A DNA stretch of 64,000 bases, from the NCBI RefSeq assembly GCF_006861655.1, contig NZ_SESI01000004.1, forward strand, positions 202,634-266,633, given 5' to 3'. Below the pieces are notes generated by a model. It was given only the letters and a program-made list of their open reading frames with translations. It was not told the DNA's origin and did not search any database. Position 1 is the stretch's first letter, and the number at the start of each line of letters is the position of its first letter. A program made the translations under genes and the position numbers. Positions 9,094 through 18,624 of the stretch are shown here, piece after piece. This DNA is from Halonotius roseus (GTDB lineage: Archaea; Halobacteriota; Halobacteria; Halobacteriales; Haloferacaceae).

Positions 9094-9162
9094 CCGCTTG
9101 CGGCCACAGACCGAACGCCACGCGTTGGCATCGCCGGCTGCTATTCCGCAACGATCGCCTGC

Positions 9163-9462
9163 TCAGCCGGCCAACTGTCCGTCGGCTCGGGTTCGTTGCC
9201 AGCGGTGGCGGTGTTCGATCGCCCGCAGTGCTTTCTCGGTGAGCGTGTAGGAGTTGGTTCGCTTGTCGATGGCGGATTTTTCGAGGTAGCCCTCCTCGAC
9301 GAGTGTGCTGAGGTTCTGATAGACCCGGCCCGTGTTGACATCCTCGCCGTAATACTCCTCAAGAGCCTCCTTGATGCCGAGGCCGTAGGAGGTCTCCAGA
9401 TCCGAGACGATATAGAGGATGTCGCGTTGGAACGCCGAGAGATGTTTGATCGTCGGGCTCAT
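9163..9462 (-). CDS. PadR family winged-helix transcriptional regulator
   Basis: This 99-aa protein begins MSPTIKHLSAFQRDILYIV and contains YGLGIKEALEEYYGEDVNTGRVYQNL followed by TLVEEGYLEKS and TNSYTLTEKAL, the PadR winged-helix pattern. Its ATG overlaps the last four bases of the upstream REC-GAF-HTH_10 gene (ATGA at 9459-9462), so the two are cotranscribed and translationally coupled. PadR-type regulators usually repress nearby genes. The target here is unknown. Confidence 0.9.
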   Translation of the reverse strand: MSPTIKHLSAFQRDILYIVSDLETSYGLGIKEALEEYYGEDVNTGRVYQNLSTLVEEGYLEKSAIDKRTNSYTLTEKALRAIEHRHRWQRTRADGQLAG

Positions 9463-11171
9463 TGGTGGCCCTCCTGGCTGAAAATGGTCGCAAAGAGCTT
9501 TCGTTGGGCACTCCGGAGGTGCTGGGTGAACGTTGCGCGAGCGATGCCGAAGCGGTCGGCAAGCTCTGTCGCGTTGGTTTCCCGTGGCTCCTCGAAGTAG
9601 CCGTCGTAGTACGCCTGCGAGAGGATCTCCCGCTGGCGGGTGGTGAGTGGGTCGAGTAGCTGTGCGGTCGTCGTGGTGTGTTCCCGGTGTGTTGTCATAG
9701 CTGTCGTCACGCTGGTGAGGGTTGTGTGTTCGAACGTCGATCTGAGGTCGGCAAGGAGGTTCGGCACGGCACTGTCCGTCGAGAGGTAGCCGGTGATCGT
9801 CCGGAGCCCGTCGTCGATGGTGATCGTCTCGAACTGCATGCCGTACTCGCGGGCGATGCTTTCCGGCGTCGGTGGGGTAACCAGAAGCCGACACTCGTGG
9901 CCGTCGGCCGTCTCCGTGGTGTCGTACAGCTCGATGTAGTCGCTGTCGGCGACGTACTCCCGGCAGTTATCCGGCACCGTGCCGGTGATATCGACGGAGT
10001 ACAGCAGTTGACCGTCCTTGTGCTCGGCGACCGAGTGGATCGTACAGTCGGCGTCAGCGGGGAGCTGGCTAGCAAACGCGAGCAGCGGTTCGGTCGGCGC
10101 GTCGATCTCGATTTCCAGGATCACTGGCTCGTCGGCGATCAGCGACTCCGTCCACTCGTCGGTGCGGATGGTGTAGCTGATAAGCCGGGCGAACTCCCGG
10201 AGCAGGTCGATCCCCTCGTCGGTGATCGGCGTCTCGGCCGTGTAGGCACCGAGTACGCCGAACTGCACGCGATCGTCGCCGATCGGGACGCCGATCCCGG
10301 CCTCGAAGTCGAAGCCGGTTGTTGCCGCTGCCCACTGGTCGGCCCACGGCTCGGTTCCGTCGTCGACGGCGGCAACGGCAACGTCTTCGGTGTCGAGCGC
10401 ACGGATCGCCGGATCGAACCGGTCGCCGCCGTCGCCGGAGCAATCCAACGCCTGGACGTACGTCTCACAGCCGCTGATCGCCCGTGGGATGATCCGGCCG
10501 CCCGCACCGACCGTGCCGATCCAAACGCCGCTGTAGCCGTAGTTGTCCTGCAACAGCGCGCAGAACCGGCGGTAGAGCTCCTGTTGGTTCGACATCGTCG
10601 TCAACAGATCGACGGCCGTCGTTTTGAGCTCCCGCTCCTGTTGGAGCGCGCGCCGGCTGCGATACGACCGAACCACCTTCCGGAGCTGGGCCGCAAGGAT
10701 CGGCTCCTCGGGGTCATCAAAGTCCTCGCGGATCAGCTCCTTGGGGATGTAATCTGTCACCCCTTGGCTGATCGCATCGGCGGCAACCGACTCGTCGCCG
10801 CGGCTCGTCACGAGCACAAAGGGGAGTTCGGGGTGGGAGTCTCGTACCTCCGAGAGGAGTTCGAGCCCCGTCCCATCGCCCAACCGATAATCACAGACGA
10901 CACAGTCGAAGGCTGTCTCGGTAAACTGTTGGCGGCCGGTCGACAGGCTTGTCGCCGTGACGACATCGAAATCCGGTGCTGTCTCCACCAACAGCTCACG
11001 CGCCAGTGTGAGCCACTGCTCGTCGTCGTCGATCAACAGGAGCTGTGCCGGTGTTGAAAGCGGATCTCTACCGGCGTGTGATGGTGTGGTGATGCCCATA
11101 CGGTGGTTTGGATCGCGTGCAGCCGTGTTCGACTGTGCCCGGTTGCCGATCATCTCAGCCCGCGATTCCAT
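9459..11171 (-). CDS. Response-regulator receiver / GAF / HTH_10 (bacterio-opsin activator-type) regulator
   Basis: This 570-aa cytoplasmic regulator has three parts. Residues about 43-165 are a receiver domain with LLIDDDEQWL, the phospho-acceptor D94 in CDYRLGDG, and a Lys in YIPKEL. Residues about 190-350 are a GAF-like sensor domain. The C-terminal part carries a bacterio-opsin-activator domain ending in an HTH_10 helix-turn-helix (LTTRQREILSQAYYDGYFEEP, then ATELADRFGIARATFTQHLR). The ATG at 11171 has a TATAGATTT box about 28 nt upstream; an in-frame ATG 24 codons later is an alternative. It is divergent from a 7TM histidine kinase, a likely partner. Confidence 0.88.
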   Translation of the reverse strand: MESRAEMIGNRAQSNTAARDPNHRMGITTPSHAGRDPLSTPAQLLLIDDDEQWLTLARELLVETAPDFDVVTATSLSTGRQQFTETAFDCVVCDYRLGDGTGLELLSEVRDSHPELPFVLVTSRGDESVAADAISQGVTDYIPKELIREDFDDPEEPILAAQLRKVVRSYRSRRALQQERELKTTAVDLLTTMSNQQELYRRFCALLQDNYGYSGVWIGTVGAGGRIIPRAISGCETYVQALDCSGDGGDRFDPAIRALDTEDVAVAAVDDGTEPWADQWAAATTGFDFEAGIGVPIGDDRVQFGVLGAYTAETPITDEGIDLLREFARLISYTIRTDEWTESLIADEPVILEIEIDAPTEPLLAFASQLPADADCTIHSVAEHKDGQLLYSVDITGTVPDNCREYVADSDYIELYDTTETADGHECRLLVTPPTPESIAREYGMQFETITIDDGLRTITGYLSTDSAVPNLLADLRSTFEHTTLTSVTTAMTTHREHTTTTAQLLDPLTTRQREILSQAYYDGYFEEPRETNATELADRFGIARATFTQHLRSAQRKLFATIFSQEGHQ

Positions 11172-11337
11172 TAATACAGTAACACCTTATGAAATCTATA
11201 CCTCCATGTGAAGGTATTGTTCATGGTTCTCTACCTACGGAAGGTTCGCTGGCACTCAGGGTGGAGAGTATGTGATTTGTGCGGTTGCCACAAACATCTT
11301 TATCCGACAACAGAGAGATTCGGTCACGACAGTATAC

Positions 11338-13026
11338 ATGGGTGTGTTCTCCCCCACAGTCGCCGGCAGCATCATGCTCGCCGGCGGGATTATCCCGGGG
11401 TTTGTCGTCTATTGGCTCCGAACCGAGCCACAGGGGATCGTCGTCCGGTGGTTTCGGTTCGCCATGCTGTGTGGCATGGCGTGGTCAGTCTCCTTTGGAC
11501 TGATCGCGCTGGTCGACACGCCACCGCTCCGGCTGGCGATCACAAACGTGTTTATCATCGCCGTCCCGTCGGCGTCGATTGCGACGTTTGCGTTTGCCTA
11601 CGAGTTCACCTTTCGTGAGCCGATCCCCAGGCCGTATCTGCTGTTGTTCGTGCCCGTCGGGCTCCTGTTCGTGTTGTCGTGGTTCAATCCCGCGGAGCTG
11701 ATCTATACCGTTGAAAACCCCTATCAGACAGGTGAGATCATGGTGCCGGCCGACCCCGGATCAGTTCGGTTTGTCATCGGTGTGATCGCTAGCCCACTTC
11801 TCGTGGTGATGGCAGCCGGGTTGGCGATCGGGGAAACACTGCGGGCGACGACCAGACTTCGACGGCTGCAAGCCGGAAGCGTCCTGCTTCTGATCACCGC
11901 AGCGATGGTTCCCGGGCTCATCAAGGTGTTCGAGCTTGTGCCCCTGTATTTCGATCCAACACCGATCGGCTGGTCGGTTGCGGGACTGCTGGTGGGGGTA
12001 ACGATCAAGCGGTTTGATCTGTTTCGGCTCTCGCCGAACTCCCTGCGGCGGGTCGTCGACGCGCTAGGTGACCCGGTCGTCGTCATCAACTCCGAGGGGA
12101 TCGTCTCGGATGCCAACGACGCGGCCACCGATGTGTTTACACTCACGCTGGGGATGACCGTCGAGGAGCTGCGGGCGGCAAATCCGCCGCTTCGGACGGT
12201 GCTCGACGGCAGTGACACCCAGGTCGAGCTGTCGACGGCTAAAACCGAGCGGGTGTTTGACTACCGCGAACTGCCCGTGCCACAGGGGTACGGCACGACC
12301 GGTCGCATCCTCTATTTCAGCGATATCACCGAGCAGGCCACCACCGCCGAGATCCTCCAGGCGAAAACTGACCGACTGGATGCGTTTGCCAGCCGCGTCA
12401 GCCACGACCTCCAGGGGCCGATCACCGTCGCGGCAAGCCACGTGAAGATCGCCCATCGTGTCGAGGATCCGACGGACGCACTCGATGAGATCGAGACGGC
12501 CCTTCAGCGCGCCGAAACGCTCATCGAAGACATCCTTGCGATGGCACGGAGCGGCCAACAGCCCGATCGTGAGTCACTCTCCCTGGAGGCGGTCGCCCAC
12601 GAGGCATGGGCGATGGTAGCGACAGCCGACGCGTCGCTGGTCGTTTCGGCCGACGCAAGGCTCAGCGCGGATGCCCAACAGCTGTCACGCCTATTTGAGA
12701 ATCTGTTTCGGAACAGTGTCGAACACGGCGGGGCGGCTGTGACCGTTCGGGTCGGGACGACCCCCGATGGGTTCTACGTTGCCGACGACGGCGTCGGGGT
12801 TCCGGCCGACAAACAGGGGACGATCTTCGACGAACGGGTGAGCTACGACGCCGACGGCACCGGCTACGGGCTGGCGATCGTCCGCGATATCGCCGCGGCC
12901 CACGACTGGACGATCACCGTCACCGACAGCGAATCCGGTGGGGCGCGCTTCGAGATCACCGGCGTCGACTTCGAGACCGCCGGCTTTGCGGCGACACCGG
13001 ACGACCGCGGGCAGGCCGCGGAGTGA
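11338..13026 (+). CDS. Membrane histidine kinase with 7TM N-terminal region, PAS domain and kinase core
   Basis: This 562-aa sensor kinase starts at ATG 11338 (MGVFSPTVAGSIMLAGG). The first about 225 residues contain seven hydrophobic helices of the HisKA_7TM type. A PAS-like domain (ALGDPVVVINSEGIVSDAN) follows. The dimerisation domain has the phospho-accepting His in SRVSHDLQGP, and the ATPase domain has NLFRNSVEHGG, VADDGVGVP and GTGYGLAIV. It is divergent from the REC-GAF-HTH_10 gene, which suggests a two-component pair. menD follows after 48 nt on the same strand, so readthrough into menD is possible. The signal sensed is unknown. Confidence 0.9.
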   Translation: MGVFSPTVAGSIMLAGGIIPGFVVYWLRTEPQGIVVRWFRFAMLCGMAWSVSFGLIALVDTPPLRLAITNVFIIAVPSASIATFAFAYEFTFREPIPRPYLLLFVPVGLLFVLSWFNPAELIYTVENPYQTGEIMVPADPGSVRFVIGVIASPLLVVMAAGLAIGETLRATTRLRRLQAGSVLLLITAAMVPGLIKVFELVPLYFDPTPIGWSVAGLLVGVTIKRFDLFRLSPNSLRRVVDALGDPVVVINSEGIVSDANDAATDVFTLTLGMTVEELRAANPPLRTVLDGSDTQVELSTAKTERVFDYRELPVPQGYGTTGRILYFSDITEQATTAEILQAKTDRLDAFASRVSHDLQGPITVAASHVKIAHRVEDPTDALDEIETALQRAETLIEDILAMARSGQQPDRESLSLEAVAHEAWAMVATADASLVVSADARLSADAQQLSRLFENLFRNSVEHGGAAVTVRVGTTPDGFYVADDGVGVPADKQGTIFDERVSYDADGTGYGLAIVRDIAAAHDWTITVTDSESGGARFEITGVDFETAGFAATPDDRGQAAE

Positions 13027-13074
13027 GCGTTCCGACACGCCGGACATATGAGCGTCGGCCTCGATACGTCGGCC

Positions 13075-14832
13075 ATGACTGCACCGAATCGGAACACGCT
13101 GTGGGGGCGGGCGATCGCCGCCGAACTCGCCCGCAGCGGCGTCCGTACGGTCTGTGTCTCTCCGGGGAGCCGCTCGACGCCGCTGACGGTCGCCGTCGAC
13201 GAACACGAGGAGTTGACGACGATCTCCGCGCTCGACGAGCGGTCGGCGGCCTACTTCGCCCTCGGGCGGGCTCGCCGGACTGGCGAGGTGACGCCGCTGA
13301 TCTGTACGTCCGGCACTGCTGCCGCCAACTACCATCCCGCCGTTGTCGAAGCGAATCAGGCGCGGGTGCCGCTACTCTTGCTGACGGCCGATCGGCCACC
13401 GGAGCTCCGAGAGTCGGGAGCGAATCAGACCGTCGACCAGGAGAAGCTCTACGGCGACGCCGTTCGGTGGTACAAGGATCTGCCCGAGCCCGCCGCCCGG
13501 GAGCGCGCGCTGCGGTCGCTGCGAACCGATATCTGTCGGGCCCTCGGCACGGCCGAGGGGACGCCTGCCGGGCCGGTGCATCTGAATGTCCCGTTTCGGA
13601 AACCGCTGGAGCCGACGCCGGTCGAGGGCGACGTGCCCGCGGATCTCGACCCGTTGGCGGCTCTCGGCCGCGACGAGGAGACGCCGTTCGTGCGGCGAAC
13701 GAGCGGGGAGCCACAGCTTGACGACCGCGATCTGCGACAGCTTGGGGAGACGCTGTCGGTCGATCGTGGGCTGCTCGTCGCTGGCCCGGCCGATCCACCG
13801 GGGCTCGATCCCGAGGCCGTGACGGCGTTTTCGCATGCGAGTGGGTTTCCGATCCTCGCCGATCCGCTCTCTGGGCTGCGCTTTGGCGGCCACACCCGTG
13901 TCGCGCCGGTGATCGGCGGCTACGATGGGTTTGTGAACACGGCGGTGACCGAGGGATGGCCCGAGCCCGAGGTCGTGGTGCGGCTGGGCGCGTCGCCGAC
14001 CTCGAAGCCGCTGCGGAAGTATCTCGCTGGTGTCGACGCCCGGCAGTTGGTTGTCGATCCCGCGGGCGCGTGGCGCGAGGCGGAGTTCACCGCAAGCGAT
14101 CTCGTGGTCGCTGATCCCGACCGGCTCTGTGGGCAGCTTGCACAGGTGATTCGGGGCGGGGGGTCGGCCGAGTGGCGGGATCGCTGGGAGGCCGCTGAGA
14201 AAGCCCACAGCGCGGTCGCTGGCGACGCTGACGACCGACTGTTCGAGGGCGGGATCGTCGCCGACGTGGTCGCGGGGCTGCCCGATCCAGCGACGCTCGT
14301 CGTCTCGAACAGCATGCCGGTTCGGGATCTCGATCGGTTTGGGGCGGCCGGGGCGAAATCGATCACCGCACTCGGCAACCGCGGCGCGTCGGGGATCGAC
14401 GGGATCGTCTCGACAGCCTTGGGCGCGGCCCACGGGACGACCGACGACGTAACCTTGGTCATCGGCGATCTGGCGTTCTATCACGACCTGAATGGGTTGC
14501 TGGCTGTCGGGCGCGCCGAGGTCGACGCGACGGTTGTGGTCATCAACAACGACGGCGGCGGGATCTTCCATAAGCTGCCGATCGAGAACTTCGAGCCGCC
14601 GTTTACGCGGCAGTTCAAAACGCCGCATGGGCTGGACTTCGAGCCCGCCGGCGAGCTCTACGGGCTGGGCTTTTCGCGCGTCGAGAGCCGCGAGGGGTTC
14701 CGGGAGGCCTACGCCGCCGCGGCCGACCGCGAGGGCAGCGAGATCATCGAGGTCGTTGTCGACGCCGAGGACAGCCACGCGATTCGGGATGAGCTACAGG
14801 CCGAAACGGTCGACCGATATCAGGCTGAGTAA
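13075..14832 (+). CDS. menD: 2-succinyl-5-enolpyruvyl-6-hydroxy-3-cyclohexene-1-carboxylate synthase
   Basis: MenD is a thiamine-diphosphate-dependent enzyme that joins isochorismate to 2-oxoglutarate-derived succinic semialdehyde in menaquinone synthesis. Diagnostic segments are the N-terminal NTLWGRAIAAELARSGVRTV, SPGSRSTPLT, TSGTAAANYHPAVVEA, LTADRPPELRESGANQTVDQ, and the ThDP/Mg region GNRGASGIDGIVST with VIGDLAFYHDLNGL and NNDGGGIFHKLP. The start was placed at 13075 (MTAPNRNTLWG), as in haloarchaeal homologues; an in-frame ATG at 13048 is possible. The length of about 585 aa is normal. It lies directly downstream of a histidine kinase instead of menF. Confidence 0.94.
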   Translation: MTAPNRNTLWGRAIAAELARSGVRTVCVSPGSRSTPLTVAVDEHEELTTISALDERSAAYFALGRARRTGEVTPLICTSGTAAANYHPAVVEANQARVPLLLLTADRPPELRESGANQTVDQEKLYGDAVRWYKDLPEPAARERALRSLRTDICRALGTAEGTPAGPVHLNVPFRKPLEPTPVEGDVPADLDPLAALGRDEETPFVRRTSGEPQLDDRDLRQLGETLSVDRGLLVAGPADPPGLDPEAVTAFSHASGFPILADPLSGLRFGGHTRVAPVIGGYDGFVNTAVTEGWPEPEVVVRLGASPTSKPLRKYLAGVDARQLVVDPAGAWREAEFTASDLVVADPDRLCGQLAQVIRGGGSAEWRDRWEAAEKAHSAVAGDADDRLFEGGIVADVVAGLPDPATLVVSNSMPVRDLDRFGAAGAKSITALGNRGASGIDGIVSTALGAAHGTTDDVTLVIGDLAFYHDLNGLLAVGRAEVDATVVVINNDGGGIFHKLPIENFEPPFTRQFKTPHGLDFEPAGELYGLGFSRVESREGFREAYAAAADREGSEIIEVVVDAEDSHAIRDELQAETVDRYQAE

Positions 14833-14846
14833 GCTGGTCAGCCACT

Positions 14847-15072
14847 CTGTTCGTATAAACCAGGCAACAGGTGGGTCAGCCGGCCAACCAGACCATATCC
14901 TGGCGGAATGAAAGGGCGAAGCAGGGTCGGCGAACCCCGGCGACGCAAGCACCGCAGCGAACGCAGTGAGCGAGGAGCGCAGCGAGCCGCGGGAGCCGAG
15001 CCTGCTGAGGGCTTTCTACATAGACACGCCAGTCTTTGTAGAAATTCCTGATATGAACTCTTATTCAGATAC
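14847..15072. repeat. MITE-like element B (degenerate ends)
   Basis: CTGTTCGTATAAA (14847-14859) resembles the left terminal repeat of the other copies. The right end CTTATTCAGATAC (15060-15072) is a poor match. Between them lie GGCGGAATGAAAGGGCG, GGCGACGCAAGCACCGCAG, GCGCAGCGAG and GAGGGCTTTCTACA, in the same order and orientation as in the copy at 58185. It occupies most of the gap between menD and the gene at 15119 and contains no credible coding frame. Confidence 0.65.
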
Positions 15073-15118
15073 AACGTCGCAGACAACAGCTTATGATCGA
15101 TCAGCCACAAGCGGGTGT

Positions 15119-15562
15119 ATGGACGCGACGGAGACGATCTACGAGGGCGAGGCGGGCTCGGTACACAGCTCGGCGGAGGTGTCGGTGTACCTGCCGGACT
15201 CGCTGTCGATGCCGGTACCGAAGGCACTCCCGCAGGCAGTTAGTCGGAGCTTAGAGACCCCCGAGGGCGTGGTGCGGCTGGCGACCGACCCCGAGGCCGC
15301 CCGGTCGCATCCGATCCGGGCGACGCTGTTGGCGGTGCTGTTCGAGCGGCTGCCGGCGTTTCGGTTTCGGCACTCGGATGTCTCGGCGACCAGCCCCGAA
15401 ACCGCGCGGGTGCCGGTACAGGTCGCCGCTGCCGGCGACAAACCGCTGGCCTGCTATCTCGCTGTCCAGGGGTTTAGCGACGCCCAGATCGCCGAGGTGA
15501 TGGGCCTCGATGAGTCGACGGTGGCGACCGCCATCGATGAGGTTCACGAGCAAGCGAAGTAG
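15119..15562 (+). CDS. Hypothetical protein with C-terminal sigma-70 region 4-like helix-turn-helix
   Basis: This 147-aa soluble protein has no named family that I recognise. The C-terminal segment LACYLAVQGFSDAQIAEVMG, followed by LDESTVATAIDEVH, looks like a helix-turn-helix of the sigma-70 region 4 / LuxR type. The start at 15119 (MDATETIYEG) is supported by a CTTATG box centred about 27 nt upstream. Longer in-frame starts at 14966 and 15053 would run through the repeat element and were rejected. It stands at the left edge of the accessory island, next to the convergent McrBC genes. A DNA-binding role is inferred. Confidence 0.65.
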   Translation: MDATETIYEGEAGSVHSSAEVSVYLPDSLSMPVPKALPQAVSRSLETPEGVVRLATDPEAARSHPIRATLLAVLFERLPAFRFRHSDVSATSPETARVPVQVAAAGDKPLACYLAVQGFSDAQIAEVMGLDESTVATAIDEVHEQAK

Positions 15563-15710
15563 CTGGACTGTCATTTTGCGATCAATTGACGGAGCCTCAA
15601 TCAGCGTGAGACGAATCGATAACAGCACGGTCAGGGGAGCAGTATCAGGATCGACCGTTCTATTAGAGCGAGATGTTGGCCAAAGCTATCGAGTGGCTAC
15701 CCAAACATAA

Positions 15711-17054
15711 CTACAACAATCTGTCTAAGATTACTGGCAGAGAATCAGCAAGTTCAGATGCTTGTAGAATTCTAATCGTGTCTTGATCTTCAATTGGTGC
15801 CGTCGATCGGCTTTCGAAGTCTTGGACTACGAGCACGCCGTTCCAACCCGATCCAAATGGGGTATCAGGGTCAAACACTAATTCGTTTTCTTGGCGCAAG
15901 AATGCGAGATATTCGAGCGTCTCGGTTACTCCTTTTTTGACTGTTTGCTCGCTGGTGGAGTTTTTGACCTCAGTGATCAAGTATTCGTATCCTTCCTCAT
16001 GTTGTACTTCGAGTATGATAATATCTGGCCGGTTGGTTTGCAGTTGGAACCCTTTGTCAGTGAAGTAGTTCTCAACGATTTCTCGAGCCTGACGGTCTAT
16101 CTGTTCTGACCGGGTCAGTTCGGCATCCTGTTTTTCAATTGGCTCGGGAACAAACGAGAGATTTCGGTCATTGGCAGAGCTATCGTGGTACAACACGACA
16201 TCGGTACCATCCTCGCTCTTAATGCGAGCGACCTCCTGTTTTCCAGATTCAATCGTTTTGACCGAGGTTTCGCTTTGCTGGTACTCCTCAATTGATTCGA
16301 CATACTGGAACAGGACATAGAGTTCGAAGAGTGTTTCCTCGTCATCAGGTGTAATCAACGTCTCTTCCAACAGTTCTCTGAGAGCGTCCGGATTGCTCTC
16401 CCTGGCTCGTCTATGATCCTGTAACAACGAAGCAGCCTCTCGATAGACATCGCTACGCGACATGGCTGCTGTCTGGATCATTCGGTCTGTCGGCTCGTAG
16501 GTCTCGGGGTCACGAATACGCTTGATGTGGACGTTCCGTTCAAACAACTCTCGCATCTGCTCAACGAGCTCAAGGTTCTCCTGCCAGCGATCAGTTACCC
16601 ATTCGTATTCCTGTTTGAGATATGTCTCACACTCCTCCAGGGTCGTGTAAATAATCGACAGGAGGCGTTTGAGAACGATATTTTCGTCAATATCATAGCT
16701 TTCGTGACGGTTGTCACAGACGAATAACGACTTATCGCCCGGTGCCTGCGAGGAGCGTTGTTTCATCGTCGAAGTCCAATCGATTCGCCCGGATATCTGT
16801 CCTCGCGTCGTCTGCTGGACGTTCTTCGTCTGTGTCTTGATACTCCGGAGTCGAGACGGGAGTTGTTCTACGAAATCGACGACTGCTGGGCGAAGAAGGA
16901 AATGGAGGTCAACAAGCGCGTCGAAGCTCTCGAAACGTTCATCCAGTCCTGTCGGTTTGAGTTGTGTCGTGACGTGTTGTTCAGAAATCTCTCCGTGCAT
17001 CACATAGGCGAACAAATCCTCCGAGACAGCATCGATAAGCTCGGCTCTATCCAT
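15711..17054 (-). CDS. mcrC: McrC-like nuclease subunit of a type IV restriction system
   Basis: This 447-aa protein is the predicted endonuclease partner of the McrB-like GTPase encoded just upstream. The C-terminal third has a PD-(D/E)xK arrangement: NRPDIIILEVQ followed by YEYLITEVKNS. The N-terminal and middle parts fit the DUF2357-type McrC relatives. Its ATG overlaps the last 8 nt of mcrB, so the genes are coupled. Both genes are visibly poorer in G+C than their neighbours, with many AT-ending codons, which suggests horizontal acquisition. The product should cleave DNA carrying modified bases. Family assignment is good; specificity is unknown. Confidence 0.85.
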   Translation of the reverse strand: MDRAELIDAVSEDLFAYVMHGEISEQHVTTQLKPTGLDERFESFDALVDLHFLLRPAVVDFVEQLPSRLRSIKTQTKNVQQTTRGQISGRIDWTSTMKQRSSQAPGDKSLFVCDNRHESYDIDENIVLKRLLSIIYTTLEECETYLKQEYEWVTDRWQENLELVEQMRELFERNVHIKRIRDPETYEPTDRMIQTAAMSRSDVYREAASLLQDHRRARESNPDALRELLEETLITPDDEETLFELYVLFQYVESIEEYQQSETSVKTIESGKQEVARIKSEDGTDVVLYHDSSANDRNLSFVPEPIEKQDAELTRSEQIDRQAREIVENYFTDKGFQLQTNRPDIIILEVQHEEGYEYLITEVKNSTSEQTVKKGVTETLEYLAFLRQENELVFDPDTPFGSGWNGVLVVQDFESRSTAPIEDQDTIRILQASELADSLPVILDRLL

Positions 17055-18624
17055 CGATTTCTATCTGTAGCATATCACGGCCGAGTTCGCTGAGTCGACT
17101 GGAATCAACAGCATCGATCTGAGAGAGTTGTTTGACGGTCGCTTCTCGGCGAGGTGATCCTTCGAGTTGAGGCAGGACGTAGTTACCGACTGCATCGGTG
17201 ACAGCGCGCTCAGTGGTTCGAGAGGGTGAGTTCATGATCCCATCCAGCATGTCCCGAACGATGGCAGGACCGATTTTGCGGTCGCTTCGGCCGTCATTGA
17301 GTCTGAGCCATATTTCAGACACAGCATCGAGCACATCTTCATCCGCCGGTCTGGACAGATCCATCTCCCAAGCGTCTGCGTACTGTTCGAGTAGATCGAT
17401 TCGTTCTGCTCGGGTTTCAGGCACCTGTGGGGCATCGACATGAATGAACGAAAACCGCCGCATGAAGGCGTACGACAGTTCGTACAATGAAGTCTTGTCA
17501 TAGGTATTCATCGTCGCCAACAAACGCCACGAATTAGGCATGAGATACTCATGAGGTGCTGGTGATCCGGAACTGCCGTCAGCCTGTTTGACAACGATTT
17601 CGTTGCCATCGCGGCGATAGGGCAACTGTACTTCTTGTCCGGAGAGAAGTGTGAACAACTGCCCGAACGCTTTGTCGATATCAGCTCGATTGATCTCATC
17701 AATCACCAAGAGTTCGTTCTCTTGTGTGCCATCTTGTTTGAACCGCCGTAGCACCTGCCCAGTCTCGAACGAGAGATTCTCACCGTCTGTCTCCGTTGGC
17801 ATGTAGCCACCAACGGTCTCGAAGGTCGACCAATCGGCTGTGGCTGTCGTCATCTCGTAGCCAGAATAGGTATCGCTGTGAGATTCTACGAGCGAATGAC
17901 AGACTCGTCTAGCGATTTCAGTTTTCCCTGTTCCGGGCGGCCCGGTGAAGATGACATGCTTACCAGCTTTGAACGCTGATTCGATCTGCTCAAGGATCTC
18001 GGTTCCACGATTGTCTTGGAAATACAACCCCTCGAGAAGGTTCTCATCTACGAGATCGAAATCCGGCGTAGTGTGAATCTCAACATCTGTTGTCGTCTCT
18101 GTGATTTCGGTCTGAGTCGAACCAGTTTCTCCGGAGGCTAACGCTTCTACAGAACCGTACTTTCCTCGGATACCACCAACACCCATCTCGTTGAGTGGAC
18201 TGAATCCGAGTGGATAGGAACGGTCGTATCCTGCAAGGTTATGAATCTCTTCAGAGGAGACGTTCATTTCGATCGGGGGTGCAAGATAGATGATTCTATC
18301 CCACGGATCGTCCTCAAAGTTCGACCAGACATCTCTACCAAGTGCCTCGTTCTGTTCTGTACCGAGAACTTTCGCAGAGTGCGTATACGTTCCATTTCGG
18401 TAGAAAAACAAGAAATCTCCCTGCTCAATATTTTTCCACGTGCCAGCTACTGACGGTTTTGTTCCCCATAGCCGAATGACATCACCAAATGCGTCCGGTG
18501 GTTGCTCAGTATACTGGCGGACACGATCGGCATCAATACCCTCTAAAACGCTGTTTTCGACATTTTCTAGCGCGGCATCGTTGCCGTACGGTGCTAGAAA
18601 GACCTTCGGCCCATCGTATCCCAT
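17047..18624 (-). CDS. mcrB: McrB-like AAA+ GTPase with N-terminal EVE-type modified-base-reader domain
   Basis: This 525-aa motor subunit belongs to a modification-dependent (type IV) restriction system. Residues about 6-150 resemble an EVE/PUA-fold domain (PKVFLAPYGND, IRLWGTKPSVAGTWKNI, GDFLFFYRNGTYTHSAKV), which binds modified bases. Residues about 200-500 are the AAA+ domain: Walker A GPPGTGKT (228-235), Walker B LLVIDE (about 305-310) and the McrB signature MNTYDK (372-377). The ATG at 18624 is chosen over a TTG at 18642 because TTAAATAATATT at 18649-18660 is the right distance for a leaderless promoter. Low GC marks it as acquired. Confidence 0.88.
   Translation of the reverse strand: MGYDGPKVFLAPYGNDAALENVENSVLEGIDADRVRQYTEQPPDAFGDVIRLWGTKPSVAGTWKNIEQGDFLFFYRNGTYTHSAKVLGTEQNEALGRDVWSNFEDDPWDRIIYLAPPIEMNVSSEEIHNLAGYDRSYPLGFSPLNEMGVGGIRGKYGSVEALASGETGSTQTEITETTTDVEIHTTPDFDLVDENLLEGLYFQDNRGTEILEQIESAFKAGKHVIFTGPPGTGKTEIARRVCHSLVESHSDTYSGYEMTTATADWSTFETVGGYMPTETDGENLSFETGQVLRRFKQDGTQENELLVIDEINRADIDKAFGQLFTLLSGQEVQLPYRRDGNEIVVKQADGSSGSPAPHEYLMPNSWRLLATMNTYDKTSLYELSYAFMRRFSFIHVDAPQVPETRAERIDLLEQYADAWEMDLSRPADEDVLDAVSEIWLRLNDGRSDRKIGPAIVRDMLDGIMNSPSRTTERAVTDAVGNYVLPQLEGSPRREATVKQLSQIDAVDSSRLSELGRDMLQIEIDG

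Noticed and set aside
9678..11057. 459-codon plus-strand frame opposite the REC-GAF-HTH_10 gene
   Set aside because: It is an antisense shadow of a gene with clear receiver and HTH_10 motifs, and has no motif of its own.
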